NCBI GenBank assembly: GCA_026120035.1
Contig: JALRME010000035.1
Location: 124,001-188,000 of the forward strand
Origin: Coleophoma eucalyptorum
Taxonomy: Eukaryota; Ascomycota; Leotiomycetes; Helotiales; Dermateaceae
Length of the DNA: 64,000 bases
Direction: 5' to 3'
The notes beneath the pieces were generated by a model, which saw nothing but the letters and a program-made list of their open reading frames with translations, made no database searches and had not been told where the DNA came from. Position numbers and translations under genes: made by a program. This document shows, piece after piece, positions 63,141 through 64,000 of this stretch. Position 1 is the stretch's first letter, and each line of letters begins with the position of its first letter.

Positions 63141-63834
63141 ATTTATTACGGCAGTTTAATCTGGGGGTTCAACAGCACTTTGGCGTTTCGTTACTGTTAT
63201 CATTATTTGTAGCGAGGGAAAGCGAGGGTCGGAGTATCGCCAGGAAAACATTTTTGCGTTTTCAGGCGCAATTATATATCTGGGGTCAACATTCTTTTGA
63301 GAAAAATGGGGTTTCGTACTAGTGGTGTCGGAGTTCGGTTTTGTTATTCATTGGCATGCTTTTTTTTTTGCTTTAGATTTGGGTATAGAGTCGTTGTGGG
63401 TGGAAGAGACCTCAGGAATGGATTTCTTTGTTACGGCTCCTATAGGCTTTTGGTTAGAAGATAGACGAGAAACTTCATTAGAGCTAGAGCTAGATTCGGA
63501 GTGCTATTAAGGGATGGGAGATTTGCATTGGGAGACAGGTGGTACTTGGAATTGGCTGCTCTTTGGGGTTTGGTTTGAGGCGCAACTATAGCGATAGGCG
63601 TGGAGATCTGTGGTGGAGTTGGGTTTCTATCGTCCTCTCCCTTGGAACTTATAAGCTAAATGAAAACTTTCCAACCCAAAAACAACGTCCATAAATCTAT
63701 TGAGCGACAATCAAACCTACCACTTGAAGACGGAGAACTGAAGAAATATTTACACGTGATCAAGATTCGTCGCCAAATCGCGTCGCGTCTCTCCATTGAA
63801 CCCCTCCAACATCAAATAAGCTGTTGATAGCATC
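63141..63834. other. Intergenic, PRM10-like 3' end and promoter of the next gene
   Basis: Includes a T run near 63360. No gene seen. Confidence 0.6.
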
Positions 63835-64000
63835 ATGACAAGCACCAGCGCGCCCACGATTATCGACCTCAAGACCTCATTCCTACGCTCCCAGATCCTT
63901 GCACTCTCAAAGCCGCTCAAGCCCTCTCCAGCATGGGAAGCCTCTTACACGTCCGCGCGTGAGATAGAAGAGGAGCATCTCCCGCGGCGTCGCGCCGTTG
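63835..64000 (+). CDS. Start of a gene, probable Sim4-complex kinetochore subunit Fta4 (CENP-U-like)
   Basis: First 55 codons, cut by the window edge: MTSTSAPTIIDLKTSFLRSQ, ILALSKPLKPSPAWEASYTS, then an acidic-to-basic stretch ending LPRRRAV. The pattern of a short N-terminus, a helix with SFLRSQ and a PL-P--AW motif recalls the start of Fta4 family proteins, an inner-kinetochore subunit. Too little is visible for certainty; it could also be another helical nuclear protein. Confidence 0.45.
   Translation, partial: MTSTSAPTIIDLKTSFLRSQILALSKPLKPSPAWEASYTSAREIEEEHLPRRRAV

Overview
The window is nuclear DNA of a filamentous ascomycete (Pezizomycotina). The evidence is short introns of about 46-65 nt with GTAAGT/GTATGT-type donors and CTAAC-like branch sites, monocistronic genes on both strands, long CT-rich 5' leaders, and a typical mould gene set (MBF factor, Sgf29, dynactin p25, Arf6, Cdk8, Arp2, GH105, MFS sugar carriers). 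Protein style suggests Leotiomycetes; that placement is an inference. No rRNA, tRNA, transposon, CRISPR or secondary-metabolite core gene could be supported. I resolved 23 protein genes, two of them cut by the window edges, and rebuilt their exons by hand from splice signals, reading phase and family conservation.

Layout. 0-9 kb: 3' part of a Spo14-type phospholipase D (+), a five- or six-exon FUSC/aromatic-acid-exporter-like membrane protein (-), and the APSES/ankyrin cell-cycle factor Mbp1 (-). 9-21 kb: old yellow enzyme (-) divergent from GTP cyclohydrolase II RIB1 (+), amino acid/GABA permease (-), phosphomannose isomerase (-) divergent from SAGA subunit SGF29 (+), and dynactin p25 (-). 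21-31 kb: Arf6-type GTPase (+) divergent from p25, Cdk8/SSN3 (-), MFS sugar carrier (+), ARP2 (-), Dcg1-like racemase (+). 31-44 kb: complex I subunit NDUFB7 (-), inositol-type MFS carrier (+), EamA/SLC35-like transporter (-), AKR7-like reductase (+), F-box protein (+), secreted GH105 hydrolase (-). 44-60 kb: a gene-poor stretch of about 16 kb holding one Q-rich fungal protein at 50.1 kb behind a leader with no ATG for 1.3 kb. 60-64 kb: PRM10-like ThrE membrane protein (+) and the first 55 codons of a probable Fta4/CENP-U kinetochore protein (+).

Working together. Most neighbours are unrelated housekeeping genes, so no operon or cluster logic applies. Many pairs are divergent with 0.6-1.4 kb shared promoters (OYE/RIB1, PMI/SGF29, p25/ARF6, CDK8/MFS, ARP2/DCG1, NDUFB7/MFS, EamA/AKR). 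p25 and Arf6 both act in endosome traffic and hyphal polarity, so that pair could be co-regulated.

I found no convincing undescribed system. The strongest non-obvious signals are the ATG-free 1.3 kb leader at 48.76-50.09 kb, overlapping uORFs over both candidate starts of the PRM10 homologue, ten-base-periodic degenerate arrays at 26.1 and 47.4 kb, a repeated CACTAGTC-like element at 16.2 kb, a GC-AG intron in the GH105 gene, and a 12-base C run that may lie in coding sequence of the FUSC-like gene.
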